Assembly (NCBI GenBank): GCA_030063045.1
Contig: JAQSEB010000142.1
Location: 248,001 to 312,000, forward strand
Length of the DNA: 64,000 bases
Direction: 5' to 3'
Source: Pratylenchus scribneri
Lineage: Eukaryota > Nematoda > Chromadorea > Rhabditida > Pratylenchidae
Positions 34,401 through 44,621 of this stretch are shown piece after piece. The notes beneath the pieces are model-generated. The model was given only the letters and a program-made list of their open reading frames with translations. It had not been told where the DNA came from and did not search any database. Each line of letters starts with the position of its first letter. Position 1 is the stretch's first letter. A program made the position numbers and the translations under genes.

Positions 34401-36343
34401 AAAATCTAATTTTTATGATTAAATTGACTCACTATTCCAATGATATTTTTTCCCTTCTCATTTTGCTTCTTCACTTCATCTGTCATTTGGCCCGTTTCTC
34501 CCTCTATTATATTCCCATCCTCTAGGCCATTCCATTTCTTTTCTTTGTTTATTATCATTCTTCGGCCCGTCTCCCGCTCCTCGAACAATTCCAAATGTTC
34601 AATGGCCTCTTCACTGACTCGGGTGCCAACATCAAAACGGAATGCCTTAAATTTTAAAAAATTGGATTCAAAATTTGCAATTTCTTTCAAGCTTTTCCCC
34701 AATTTATTATTTTGTTCCCCTATTTTAGGCAATAAAAATATTGAATTCCCCAAATTAAGGCAACAAAAAAATTTGAATTGAGTAAATAAAATTTTGTGAC
34801 TAAATGGCAGCAATTTTAAGGCCATAAATATATGATCAAATATTTGATCATATTTCTATAATTTATCCTGCCTAATAAGGCTTATTGGGCTAGGCTGTTG
34901 GCATAATAGTCTATCTATGATTAAATATTTGAAATTTACCAAAAAAAATTCCTTCACAAATTATATATTTTTTGATATAAAATTAATTTTATCTCAATTG
35001 AAAGATAGGACAAAATATGGAAAAATAGCAAGTTAGTTTTACTCATTGAGTCTCGAAAAGGAAAACAGCATTGGGAAAGAATTCGAGCATAAATGATCTT
35101 TCTTAACCTTCTCATCATCCCTGAAAAAAAGATAACCCGAACACGAAAAACAGGTACTTTCATATCGTTGATATCCATCCCTTTTTGGGTTAAGATGGAA
35201 AAACAGGATGGAAACCCTCCCATCATCCCTGAAAAAAGATCACCCGAACACGAAAAACAGGTATATACTGTACTCATATCGTTGATATCCATCCTTTTTG
35301 GGTCAAGACGGAAAAAAGGAGGGAAACCCTCCCATTATGCCCGAAAAAGATCAGGCGAACTCGAAAAACAGGTACTAATATCGTTGATATCCATCCTTTT
35401 TGGGTCAAGACGGAAAAAAGGAGGGAAACCCTCCCATTATGCCCGAAAAAGATCAGGCGAACTCGAAAAACAGGTACTAATATCGTTGATATCCATCCTT
35501 TTTGGGTCAAGACGGAAAAAAAGGAGGGAAACCCTCCCATTATGCCCGAAAAAAAGATCACCCGAACACGAGGTCAAGATGGAAAAAAAGGAGGGAAAGT
35601 TAAGGGTACTTACCCCCTTTGGGTTCATAATGTTTAGGGTTAGGGTCATTAGGGGTTACCTCGGATAATACCTATCCTTGAATAACCCCTGAATAACTCC
35701 TAATTACCCTAATCCTGTTGACCCAGAGGGGGAAACCCTTCACCTTTTCCCAGTTGACCCAAAAAGGGGATACCAATAAAAGTACCAAATGATTTTCCCT
35801 TAATTCCATGCCGAAATAATTCCTTTGACAAACCTGTTGATTGATTGTCCTCGGATCGAAATGAAAACTGACATGGCATCCACTCATGGGTAAGGTGTTC
35901 TCTTTCAACAATATTGGTTCTAATTCTGAATGTTCTGTGCCGTCCAAATTTTCTTCGGGTAAGACGTCCTCTTTCAATAGTGGTTCTAATTTTGGATGTT
36001 TCTTGCCCAACTTTTCCTGGACAAAATCGAGGATTGCTTGCATTGATTTATCCTTGGACACAAGCCATTTTCCGCCATTTTTTTCGCCAATTTTTACAAC
36101 ACGACTGAATGCTTCCGGCGATCCATAGGGGGTCATTATTTGTTCAATGTATTCATTACGTTTGCGGGCCTCATCCGACACCGCCGATTTAAATCGCATT
36201 CTATTAACAGCGCGTGTGGCCGTCACAAGTTTGTGCCATTTTCGTTGACTATGAACACCAGCATTTGCCCTGTCGATGATGGCCAAGAGGAGAAGAAGAA
36301 GGAATGGAAGGTAAAATAATGGGGAGGAAAATTGTCGGAGCAT
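13462..36343 (-). CDS. Giant predicted secreted protein, unknown family (26 exons)
   Basis: Exons on the minus strand, 5' to 3': 36343-35834, 34645-34433, 33810-33468, 32819-32518, 31641-31267, 30740-30489, 30138-29820, 29768-29368, 26646-26258, 26211-26158, 25918-25581, 25533-25397, 24909-24725, 23794-23587, 22679-22524, 21830-21503, 20780-20332, 19627-19324, 18750-18390, 17797-17479, 17151-16874, 16260-16077, 15804-15513, 15328-15057, 14514-14275, 13737-13462. Every junction is in phase; the total is 7,485 nt (2,494 aa). Residues 1-28 form a signal peptide (MLRQF, a leucine run, then cleavage near ANA-GV). Most of the chain is Lys/Glu-rich and probably helical or coiled-coil. Residues about 285-300 hold an Asp run; about 780-830, 878-905 and 1006-1026 are hydrophobic; the last 50 residues are His- and Ser-rich. 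Few cysteines are present. I recognise no domain, so no function is assigned; secretion is inferred from the leader. Eight acceptors end in AAG. It could be two genes if a junction is wrong, but I saw no internal break. Confidence 0.75.
14695..14872. mobile_element. MITE with TACCGTA-type ends
   Basis: The left end taccgtatttttctattagt and the right end, whose reverse complement reads tactgtatttcttttaatag, form imperfect terminal inverted repeats. The interior has short ggaccc/aagtt words. It lies in the giant gene's intron between its exons at 15057 and 14514. The 60654-60778 element has the same ends, so they belong to one family. Confidence 0.5.
16300..16840. repeat. Intronic minisatellite, aaatacatttttgtgtttca
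   Basis: Units of roughly 27-33 bp built from aaatacatttttgtgtttca plus a variable spacer (tttgaaa, ttccaaa, atatccaa) repeat about 18 times within the giant gene's intron 16261-16873. Open frames on both strands follow the repeat and are artefacts. Confidence 0.8.
22748..22950 (+). mobile_element. GC-patch MITE with gcccgg words (copy 1)
   Basis: The sequence from tagagatggcg through tttgggcattttt, gcccggaacctggca and gggctcggaagcc to aaccggaaacgggcccgg aligns block by block with the reverse complement of 34245-34378. It lies in an intron of the giant gene. I found no target duplication. The tagag start resembles the ends of the 59124 hAT-like MITE. Confidence 0.55.
26825..29155. repeat. 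2.3-kb minisatellite array in a giant-gene intron
   Basis: A 36-bp word (ttcgccaaacattagtcaaa followed by cattttacttaaaatg) alternates with a 14-bp word ttcgccaaactatg, giving units of about 36 and 50 bp repeated over about 2.3 kb. Blocks of several units recur as higher-order copies, for example the aaaatgttcaccgaacatta blocks near 27615, 27750, 27935, 28075 and 28210. It fills most of the 2.7-kb intron between the exons at 29368 and 26646. Confidence 0.9.
34245..34380 (-). mobile_element. GC-patch MITE with gcccgg words (copy 2)
   Basis: This is the reverse complement of the 22748-22950 family: gagcccggttccgggttttt, gggcccagttgt, gccgggttccgggctc, gggtttttgccggactcta. It lies in the intron between giant-gene exons 2 and 3. 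Its left end seems truncated compared with copy 1. Confidence 0.55.
35100..35790. repeat. 103-bp tandem array followed by a foldback fragment
   Basis: Units starting ggtactaatatcgttgatat occur at 35371 and 35474 (period 103 bp), with looser copies from about 35149 and 35261. Each contains gggaaaccctcccattatg and cccgaaaaagatca. From about 35580 a family-1 foldback fragment follows (ggttagggtcattaggg and tgacccagagggggaaaccc). All of it lies in the giant gene's first intron. Confidence 0.75.
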
Positions 36344-37289
36344 TCAATAATAAATTTTTAATGACTCTAAAAAATTTGGGTGAATTGATTCAATTTTCGG
36401 TTAAGATTATGGATTGATGGATTTAAATTTTTTCCGTTTCCTTTTCTTAATTTCCCTATTCCATTTGGTTTGCAATTTGGAGACATTTGTCTTCAGCAAT
36501 TTTAATAAAGCAATTGTAAAAATTGATGCCATAACCCTAATAAGAAAAAAATATACGTGTGTATTTTCAAAAGTGTAAAATAGAAAATTTGACAAATAAA
36601 TAAATACTGTTTTGAATGAATTTGATGAGACCGAGGCTTGACTTATTAGGGAAGGATGCAGAAATTTATTTCAGGAAGTCGAGGCGGAATTTTTGAAGCA
36701 TCTGCAAGATTTTGGGCCACAAAAATGATTTCTGAAGTCAATTAGATAGTTTTCTAACACATCTTTCATTTTCCAAACTTGCCTTGCTTCCTGATTCAAT
36801 TCTCATTTTTGAAATCCATTTTGATTTCCAGAATCCCTCCTAAATTGTTTTACTTTTACCTCGATCTTGTGATCTTGGCCTTGACCCACCGAAATGCTAC
36901 CAGTCGCCCCAAATTGATTCCTAATCTATATTTTTTACATTTTTTAAGAAAGATCCATCAATTTTTATAATAACAAAATATCAAATAGCAGTGGAGGAAA
37001 AATAACAATGGCCTAATTTTAATTATTATTAATTTTATGGCTGGCAATGGAGGTGAATTTTGGAAGTTGCGAATTAGGACTTGGGAAGGAACGGAAAAGG
37101 AAAAAGGAAAAGAGGAAACATTGGGTTTGATTTTGATTGGAATGGCAAATAATAGAATTGAAGCCCCTATTTATTTATGATTTGCTTGGTCTATTGGATG
37201 AATTGGCGCAAATATAAGCGCGCGGCACACGGCTGGCTGGCAAAACCGCACACTCAAAGAGATCAGCATATCAGATCAGGTCAGGAGCA
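36344..37289. promoter_or_regulatory. Immediate upstream region of the giant gene
   Basis: This is the putative promoter of the minus-strand giant gene. I see no clear TATA box. One ATGCCA hexamer (36526-36531, + strand) lies about 185 nt upstream of the start codon. The same hexamer has been described as a dorsal-gland promoter motif (DOG box) in Globodera, but one 6-mer is expected by chance often enough that this is only a weak hint. No other gene is apparent. Confidence 0.25.
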
Positions 37290-39870
37290 GGGGTGTCATC
37301 AGCAGAGTGTCAGCAGTGGCCAATATCCTTCCTCACTTCCATCTGGGGATTTGGCACTTTGAAAATGGGACCAAATGGGACCAGTCCATCCATTGGCCAA
37401 AGGGGTGGTGGGTGGGGGGAGGACAAGGGGATGACCTTTTGCCAGCAGCATTCGCATTCGCATCGCGCGCGTTCCATCAGAATGGCAGCAGGCCGATATC
37501 CTTCCTCACTTCCATATTTATGGGGATTTGGCCAATGGATGGGAGGCAAATCCATAAGCCAATCAATGTAAGGGCCTTGGCGCCATTTTGCCCAAGGCAG
37601 GCGCGCGGCACACAATCCGCACTCTCTAGGCTGCATTTATGACGCGTTCAAATCAGCAGCAAAGGTGCCATCGGAATGTCAGCAGGCAGGCAAATATCCT
37701 TCCCCAATTCCATCTGCTTTGGGGATTTGGCACTATGAAAATGGGACCAGTCCTTCCTTGGGTTAAGTGGTGGGGGGAGGACAGGGGAGTGACCTTTTTG
37801 CCAGCAAAATTCGAGCGCGCGCGCTTCATCAGCAGCGCGTCCGTGACCCATATCCTTCCCCAATTCCATTTATGGGGATTTGGTCAATGGATGGGATGAC
37901 AATCCATTAGCCCATGGAAGGGCCTTTTAGCGCCATTTTGCCAGCAACATTCCATCCCCTAACCTTCAAGACAGGCGCGCGGCCAATTCCTGAGATCAAC
38001 GCTAAGTGGGATTTTTTCTTTCTCCTATATTGGATTGGTGTTGTTCTCACAGATTGTGCTATTTTTCACTGACTGAGGCTCTTCCTTCAATTAGAGTGCA
38101 TTTTTCTCTTTTCTTTCCTCTTCTCTAAGCTTTTCAGAGCATTCCAAGAGATCGAATATGCCTAGAGAATGGGCCAAATGGCGAATGGATGGGCCTTGGC
38201 CATTTTGCCAACAATATTCCATCCATCGTTTCATAGGTAAATTTTACGCTTCGCAATCATTTTGGCGCCCGCAGCCATTCTTTCTCTAAAATATGTTGGA
38301 TTTAAGTTTTTCCCACTTGCCTTTTTTCTAATCTATCTGACAATGATGGCTTCCCTTTGAGGGCATTTTCTTCTCTTTCTCTCCTCTTATCTCGGCTTTT
38401 CAGCGCATTCCAAACGAAGAAATTTGCCTAGAGAATAGGCCCAGGCGTTTCCATTGGCCAATGAGGCCTTCGATAATTTTGCCAACAAATCCACGCGCTT
38501 TAGGCAAATTTTACGTTTCGCATTCGCAATCATTTAAGTGCAGGCCGCCAATTCCCGAGATAATCGCTGGGATTATTTTCTTTCTCTAAAATGTTGGCGT
38601 GGTGTTTTTCTCACTGTGGATTGTGCCGTTTTCTCTCTTCCATCTGCTGTTGTTTAAGGCATTTCTCCTAGATTCAAGGGAATTTTCTTTCTCTTTCCTA
38701 CCTTCCCAGAGTTACCATTCTTGACAACTTTTCGGCCCTCCCTCAAGGGCTGAAAGTTGCCCAGAAAATGGGCAAGCAGACAGACCACAAACCCATCCAT
38801 TTTCCATTGGCCACATGGGACCTTTCACAATTTTGCCTAAAACATCTGATCGGATGAAGCCTTTCTCTTTCCAATAAAGGGCATTTTCTTCTCTTATCAT
38901 ATTATTGCTTCTCTTTTCCAATAATTTCAATCCCCACATCCTGATTATAATACTTCACTCATCTCTCGGCTTTTTGGCCTTCACTCTATTAGAGAGATTG
39001 AGAATTTGTCTAGAGACTTAAGAGGTCTCGAGAATCGGCCCAGCAGGTGCTTCCATTGGCCATTGGGCTTTGCAAAGAATTGCCTACCAATTTTATTCCC
39101 TCAATCCTTTTTACGCATGCAGACGCCATATTATAAGTTGCTCAGTGAGACCGATCAGCGATCGATCACTTTTGGCTCCCAAAAAATGTAGGTTGATGCC
39201 TTTCATTGATTGTTTGCCTGCTGATCGCTTCATTGATTTTGTGCCGTTTTTCATTCCTCCATCTGTGATATGTGAGGGCCCTTCCCGCTTCATTCAAGGC
39301 ATTTTCCCTCCACATTACCCCCGGGCATTCTTTTCTTTCCTCGAGGCTTTCTTCCTCATCCCCTTCTGATTCTGATTGGCTTTTCCTCCCCCTGCCACCC
39401 TTTTTTGCGCGTTTGGATTTTCTGATGCCATTCCAGGCTTTGCCCCTATTTCTTCCCTTCTCTCCGGGCAGCTTTTCCTCTTTCCGTCCAAGAGCTATTC
39501 TTCCCCCATCATTCTGGGCCATAATAGAGGACATCCAATCACATCTTTATCCATGGGACTTGGCCAATCATTTTTGCTGCGCTGTTTTTGCATTTTGCCT
39601 TGCTTACCCTATCCCAGGTTTTACATCTGCTGATCATTTGAGACACCTACCCTTACCCCTCTTTTATGGGCGTTTGGATTCCGATTCTTTTCCCTATTTT
39701 CCCCTATTTTCCCCTTCCTCTCCGGGGCACCTTTTCCTTCCTTCCCCACCGCCCTCCCCTCTCTGGCATTTGCCTTCTTCCCTTTCTTTTCCCACGGGTT
39801 TGCACTTGATCATTTATATGGTACTTTTTCATTCCAAATTAATTTTATTTTATTTTTTATGGGAATGACT
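37290..39870. repeat. GC-richer degenerate tandem array upstream of the giant gene
   Basis: Blocks of about 280-380 bp repeat with divergence. The first type (gtcagcag..aatatccttcc..ccatctg..ggggatttggcac, then gacctttttgccagcaa and gcgcgcgc) occurs at about 37300-37620 and 37670-37980. A second type (gccaattcc(t/c)gagat, ttttctttctct, cttttcagagcattccaa, gcctagagaat) occurs near 37980, 38270, 38550 and in weaker form to about 39870. The region is clearly less AT-rich than its surroundings. Open frames such as 39272-39868 follow the pyrimidine-rich repeats and I do not accept them as genes. Confidence 0.6.
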
Positions 39871-40651
39871 GAATCGGCTGTAGAAATTTTTAACATTAAT
39901 GGAATCAGCAAAAAATTATCTATTTAATGATATCAAAAATGAATAGTTCAAATTTCAAAGAGTCGATATTGACAATGCAAAATCCTATTGTATCGCTTTT
40001 TCGAAAAAAAATGTAATGAAAAATTATTAGAATGTGAGATATTTATCCCTTCAAAATGTTCACGTCATTGTCATTTTGTGTGTCGTGTCGAATGTCGATG
40101 TAGTATCCTTTTTTATTAACAAATTATTTGAATTTCTGCTCTAAATCAAAAAATAATTGAAATTTTCTACATTTGTTCGAATTAATTGTCCTCACCTTAA
40201 TGTGAGATTTTGGCTGCAGGGGATTCCATTGTCAAAAAAAAATAATTAGCTAAAAATTGTATGCCCATCAAATGGAGCTTAAAATTTTTCAATGGAGGAA
40301 AACTCGAGGCCTTCTTTAAAATTCTTTTGAAATTTTAATTCAATTTTGTTTTATAAAAAAATTCGAGAATTTGGATCATTTATATATGAATTTTTTAAAT
40401 TTAGATTTTAAATAAAAAAAAAATAAAATTTTGATATATTTTAAACTTTTAACATTTAAATTTTATATGATATGCTTCCTAGAAAATGGAAACAATACTT
40501 GAAATCCTCTATATCAAAAACACATCGGTAATTCATGGGACCAAAATATTCCTTTCATATCATAAGGACATTTAGAATTAGAATTGAGATGAGATAAAGA
40601 CAAAAAAGATTCGAAATTTTGAGTAAAATAATAAAATTTGAAAAAAACGGC
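39871..40651. other. AT-rich spacer, nothing recognised
   Basis: This is AT-rich sequence between the repeat array and the U6 gene. No coding exon, RNA or repeat was recognised. Confidence 0.5.
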
Positions 40652-40757
40652 AAAAAATTTGGAACGCTTCACGAATTTGCGTGTCATCCTTGCGCAGGGG
40701 CCATGCTAATCTTCTCTGTATTGTTCCAATTTTAGTATATGTCCATTTGGAATGAAC
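40652..40757 (-). ncRNA. U6: U6 spliceosomal snRNA
   Basis: The reverse complement contains the highly conserved U6 core: the ACAGAGA box in aatacagagaagattagcat, the AGC triad region, ccctgcgcaaggatgacacg, and the 3' end aagcgttccaaatttttt, which finishes in a Pol III T-run terminator. U6 pairs with U4 and U2 and forms the catalytic core of the spliceosome. The 5' stem differs from the C. elegans gene as I recall it but has the same length class (106 nt). Identity to the second copy at 48717-48822 appears complete. Confidence 0.95.
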
Positions 40758-40780
40758 GAATGTGTGGAAAATTGAGGGCG

Positions 40781-40788
40781 TATATATA
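40781..40788 (-). promoter_or_regulatory. TATA box of the minus-strand U6 gene
   Basis: A tatatata word lies about 24-31 nt upstream of the U6 start, the spacing expected for the TATA box of a type 3 Pol III promoter. Upstream sequence to about 40945 is shared with the second U6 locus, apart from an insertion there. Confidence 0.7.
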
Positions 40789-40789
40789 G

Positions 40790-41463
40790 GAAGAGGAAAT
40801 CAACCTTGGAAAAAACGTCGCGATGTAAAAAGAGGAAGGCAAAGAAGGAAGGACTGCTGGGCAGCGAGTGCTCTAAGCCAATACACTATTTTCTCCATTT
40901 TCTCGCTTCTTTTCCATCGCCCATAAGCCAAAGCTCTGCTGACGCTGGTGCAGCAAAGCAATAGGAGGAAAGGGGAAAGCAATCGATGGCCACAATTCTC
41001 GAATCTCAACAAATACAAATAGACAAAAATCTATTTTTTCTTCATAATTTTGCCAAGAATTTTATGAAAAAATAAGTGTTATTTCCATTGAAACTTTAAA
41101 ATAAATCATAGATTTTACCTATTTTTCCTCGAATAAAAAGCTATCGGAATATTGCTCCCATCAATATCAATGATAAGCGCAATCAAACAAAACAATTTAT
41201 AGTATTGAATCAAGCTCATTATATATAAGTAATATTTTGATTGTAAAAGCGATAGAACCAAAACATAATTGACCAGAAAGTTATGGCCTAAAAACCAAAA
41301 CTCTTTTGGGTTAATTTGCCCCTTTTTTATTCATAAAATTTGTTGTAATTTCCAATCAAATTAGTAAATAATTTCTCCAATCAACTCATTTATCGCGAAT
41401 CGTGATAAATATACAATTAAAGAAATTATTAAAAACAATAATTATTTTTCCATTAATTTTCCA
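40790..41463. other. U6 upstream block and spacer
   Basis: Bases 40790-40945 match, in reverse orientation, 47700-47850 plus 48664-48686 (gcgatggaaaagaagcgaga, acatcgcga, tttttccaagg, gttgatttcctcttcc). They represent the uninterrupted version of the duplicated U6 locus. From 40946 to 41463 I see AT-rich sequence without a gene. Confidence 0.6.
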
Positions 41464-41488
41464 GATTTAAACAAAAAATTTCAAATAA

Positions 41489-43796
41489 ATGTCTTCAATT
41501 ATAGAAAATGATAAATTGCTTTTGATTAAATGGATCCGGGAAAAGGAGATACTTTGGAATGCAAAGGTTTATTAGACTTATTAGTAAGCTCTAAAATTCA
41601 TTTCTAAATTGAATTAAGCATCCTGCATATTATAACAGAAAATTGAGAACAGAGGCTTGGGCTGAAATTGGAAGGGAAATTTTCAAATCAACCTGTCGTT
41701 ACTATGAAGGTTAAAATAGAAATTTTGGGAAAAAATTACACAATTTTTAAGTAAATGAAATGAAAAAGTGCTGGAGAATCTTAAAAATCCAATATAATCA
41801 ACGCAAAGCAAAATTACAAGAAGATTTGGAGAATGGAATTTTTACTGTCCCAAAATGGCAATTTTATGATATTATTGGGAGTTTTATTGGTTCAGCTCCG
41901 GAGGAAGTTCAAACAGTGGAAAAGCCGATTATTCAGGAGGAAGAAGAAGAACTGGAGGTGGAAGAGGATCAATCCATGGCAACTTTGATGAAAATTTGCT
42001 ATGAAATGAATGAGAAAATTGGCAAAATGGAAAGGGAATATGGCAAGGAAATGGCCGAATTGCGCAAAGAGAATGCAAAATTGAGGGTGGAGGTCACAAA
42101 AAATAAATGCCAAATTGCCAAGCTGAACAGGGAAATTGCAAAATTGAGCAATGGACAAAATGTTCATCATCGATTGGAACAGCAGCAAATTGAAAATCCG
42201 CAACCAATGGAAGAAATGGTTTTATTAATTTATCTTAAACTAAATTTTTGTTCTATTTCATCACAGCATTCTTTACCTAATAACTTTTCGAAGCCAATAA
42301 AATTCGATCACCCAGAACAGGCTGAAATTGGCACATCTTCAGCATTGCCGAGTCATTCATTGGAATTGGAACCGAACAATCCGAGTCATTCATTGGGAAT
42401 TAACAATAATGATAATCAAATGGTTCGTTTTTAGGGTTATTTATAAATGTTAAATATTACTTATGACATGAATAACCGAATCATTCTTACCCGAGTTTTG
42501 CAAAAGCCAATCTCTCAAGCAATCAATTAAAGAAACCCCTATTTCGAGAGCATTTTTACTATAAAATTGATCACAAACATAACGGCCAGAAATTGGCATT
42601 ACGAAGACTGCCCACCTTTGGCCTATTTTCCCGCTTTTAATCCCTGAATAATCGATAATCCCAATCTTTTATCCATAATGAAAAAGGACCCTCCATTTTC
42701 ACTAGCTAACCCAAAAATGGAATACAAATTATAACTCCATAAGTAAGTATCAATTTTTGTAATTTTCATTAAATATTTTATCTAATCAATTTATTACAAT
42801 CAAGACTAAACAAATAGCAATTCTAAATTTAAAAATTGATTGGTTAAGGAAAATTCGGGTAGGACTAGGAAAGCTAAACATTTAAAAGTATATAGCAAAT
42901 TTTTTGTCCAGAATGATGAATGCAATTTGCATTTTTTGGACACCGATGCCATTTCAATTAAGCGAGAATGTGAAAATGTCGAATCGAATGCAAATTATCA
43001 TTTTGAGGAGCAACAAATTGAACATCCATTTGATGGAAATAATCAAAATCAACAAATTGGCTCATCAGGCGAAGAATTTGTGGCCAATAGGAATTTTAGT
43101 AATGGAATTGGAGATGATGTTAAAAATGAAAGTAATGAGATGGAACTCGGCGAAGAAGAGAGGAATAAAATTAACAGGTTAAACAATAAAAGGGGACAGC
43201 CCAGCTTGACTAGAACCAACTTGGCGCAATTTATGATAACTCATCAAGAATTGAACCAATTTCAATGGCTTCAATATCAAAGTAAAGAGTGGATTCTTGG
43301 TTTACAATTTTATCAATTTTGTTTAAACTGGTCCAAAATTGATGACGTTTTATTATAATAACCATTTAAAATTTAAATTTTCTTTACTATGGATTAATAG
43401 AATTCAAAGGTTTTGTTGTGACTTAATTTTATCAATTCGGAAACAATTTTTATAAAATTAATATGTTTAGATAGCCAAGAGTCTGTTCTTTAATTTGATA
43501 CCGAAAATATCAAAATTGGTCAATCTTTGATGCTATTAGAAAAGGCGCCAATTTCGGAAGCCAAATAAAGAGAAAATAAAAAATTAAATATGGAAATTTA
43601 AGACCCAATCAAGAGGGGAACGAATGCAGCAGCAATAACGATGGATTGATCATGTTTTCGCCCATAAAAATTAGAAAAACAGTTTGTGATTTTAATAAAA
43701 CTAATTTTTTAATATTTAATTTAAAAGTTGTTACAAGATAATTGGCCTGGCTGTGAATATCGCACAAAAATTCTCTATAATATTAAAATGCATTAG
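41489..43796 (+). CDS. MADF domain protein
   Basis: Phase-compatible exons: 41489-41566, 41619-41709, 41752-42218, 42267-42422 and 42912-43281, then 43738-43796. This gives 406 aa, or 412 aa if exon 5 simply runs to its TAA at 43358. Residues 1-85 form a MADF domain: LIKWIREKEILWNA, HPAYYNRKLRTEAW..IG, KKCW..LK..YNQRKAKLQ. MADF is a Myb-like DNA-binding fold of transcription regulators. Residues about 120-200 are Glu/Lys-rich heptads, a likely coiled coil; the rest is low-complexity and polar. A polypyrimidine-AG at 41464, 25 nt before the ATG, could accept a spliced leader. The last exon enters a C2H2 finger but meets TAG at 43794. The MADF call is strong; the 3' end is unsettled. Confidence 0.75.
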
Positions 43797-44399
43797 CATA
43801 AGCACACAGGTGAGAAGCCATTCTCGTTAAATCTGTTTGTGCCAGGCCCGTATCCACAGAGCAGGAGAACGGGGAAAAATCCCCTCATTTTCCTTCCGGG
43901 GCGATATTTTTGGTTAAATTTTTGGTACTTAGGAATTATACGGGTCTAGATGTGAAATAATAAATGAAAGTTCCCCCTTATGGTTGGTGTAGTATCTATA
44001 GTTACGAATACGTGAGATGATAACCTATCCCCTAAAATCCTAATAACACTACCGGATGATTCAGAAGGACTAAAGGGTTAATCCTTATAGACTTAAAAAA
44101 TCTGGACCCGGATAATATGTAAATACTTAAAATTTTCTCCCTGCATGGCAATTTTCGAACGCAAATTTAATTAATTCAAAAAAAATCGTCATTCCAAAAA
44201 AATTCGGCCTTTAAAAAATTCTCCTCCCTATGGAAAATTCCTGGATACGGGCTCGATTATGGATGGCAAATCATTAATTATTCATTCATTTGAACAATTG
44301 CAGGCACACATACGCTTTCACATGGGGGAGAAACCATTTGTGTGCAAGGAATGTGGCCAACCATGTAATAAACGATTGAGGAATTTTAAAAAGCATTGA
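43797..44399 (+). pseudogene. Broken C2H2 zinc-finger exons downstream of the MADF gene
   Basis: Directly after the TAG at 43794, in the same frame, the sequence reads HKHTGEKPF, the classic linker between C2H2 fingers. Before the stop comes GCEYRTKILYNIKMH with the Cys-X12-His spacing, so the TAG sits at a non-ligand position inside an otherwise well-formed finger. A repeat-like segment (43848-44252) then interrupts it. A final exon at 44304-44399 has FHMGEKPFVCKECG and ends KKH-TGA without the last finger histidine. The arrangement suggests a MADF/zinc-finger gene whose 3' part is decaying or has a sequence error. Confidence 0.55.
43848..44252. mobile_element. Repeat element with cccgtatcc ends
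   Basis: The left end ggcccgtatccacag and the right end cctggatacgggctc form short inverted repeats of the cccgtatcc type. Similar ends (gacgtatccagg) occur on the 56919 hAT-like MITE. No target duplication was found, so the boundaries are approximate. It sits inside the damaged zinc-finger region. Confidence 0.4.
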
Positions 44400-44621
44400 C
44401 AAAAAATCACACAATTAAACACTTATAGTTTTTGACAATTTATAAATAAAATTCATCCATTCCAAAAATAAATATTTTCTTTCTACGTTAAATATATATT
44501 TTATTATTTTGATTAATAAAATAATGCTTATTTTTATTTTTCTAGTTTTAATTTCATTTCCAGCCAATCAGTGCTCTGCTTTGCTCTTTCATTTATTTAA
44601 ATCGGCTGAGATTGAACAAAA

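Noticed and set aside
36526..36531. ATGCCA hexamer as proof of gland expression of the giant gene
   Set aside because: A single 6-mer in a few hundred bases is weak evidence; kept only as a hint.
37293..37899. Several overlapping frames with repeated FLTSI.GFG words
   Set aside because: They repeat because the underlying blocks are duplicated, and frames on both strands are equally open.
39272..39868. 198-residue Phe/Ser/Pro frame in the upstream array
   Set aside because: Pyrimidine-rich repeat sequence; two frames are open, there are no splice partners and no recognisable domain.
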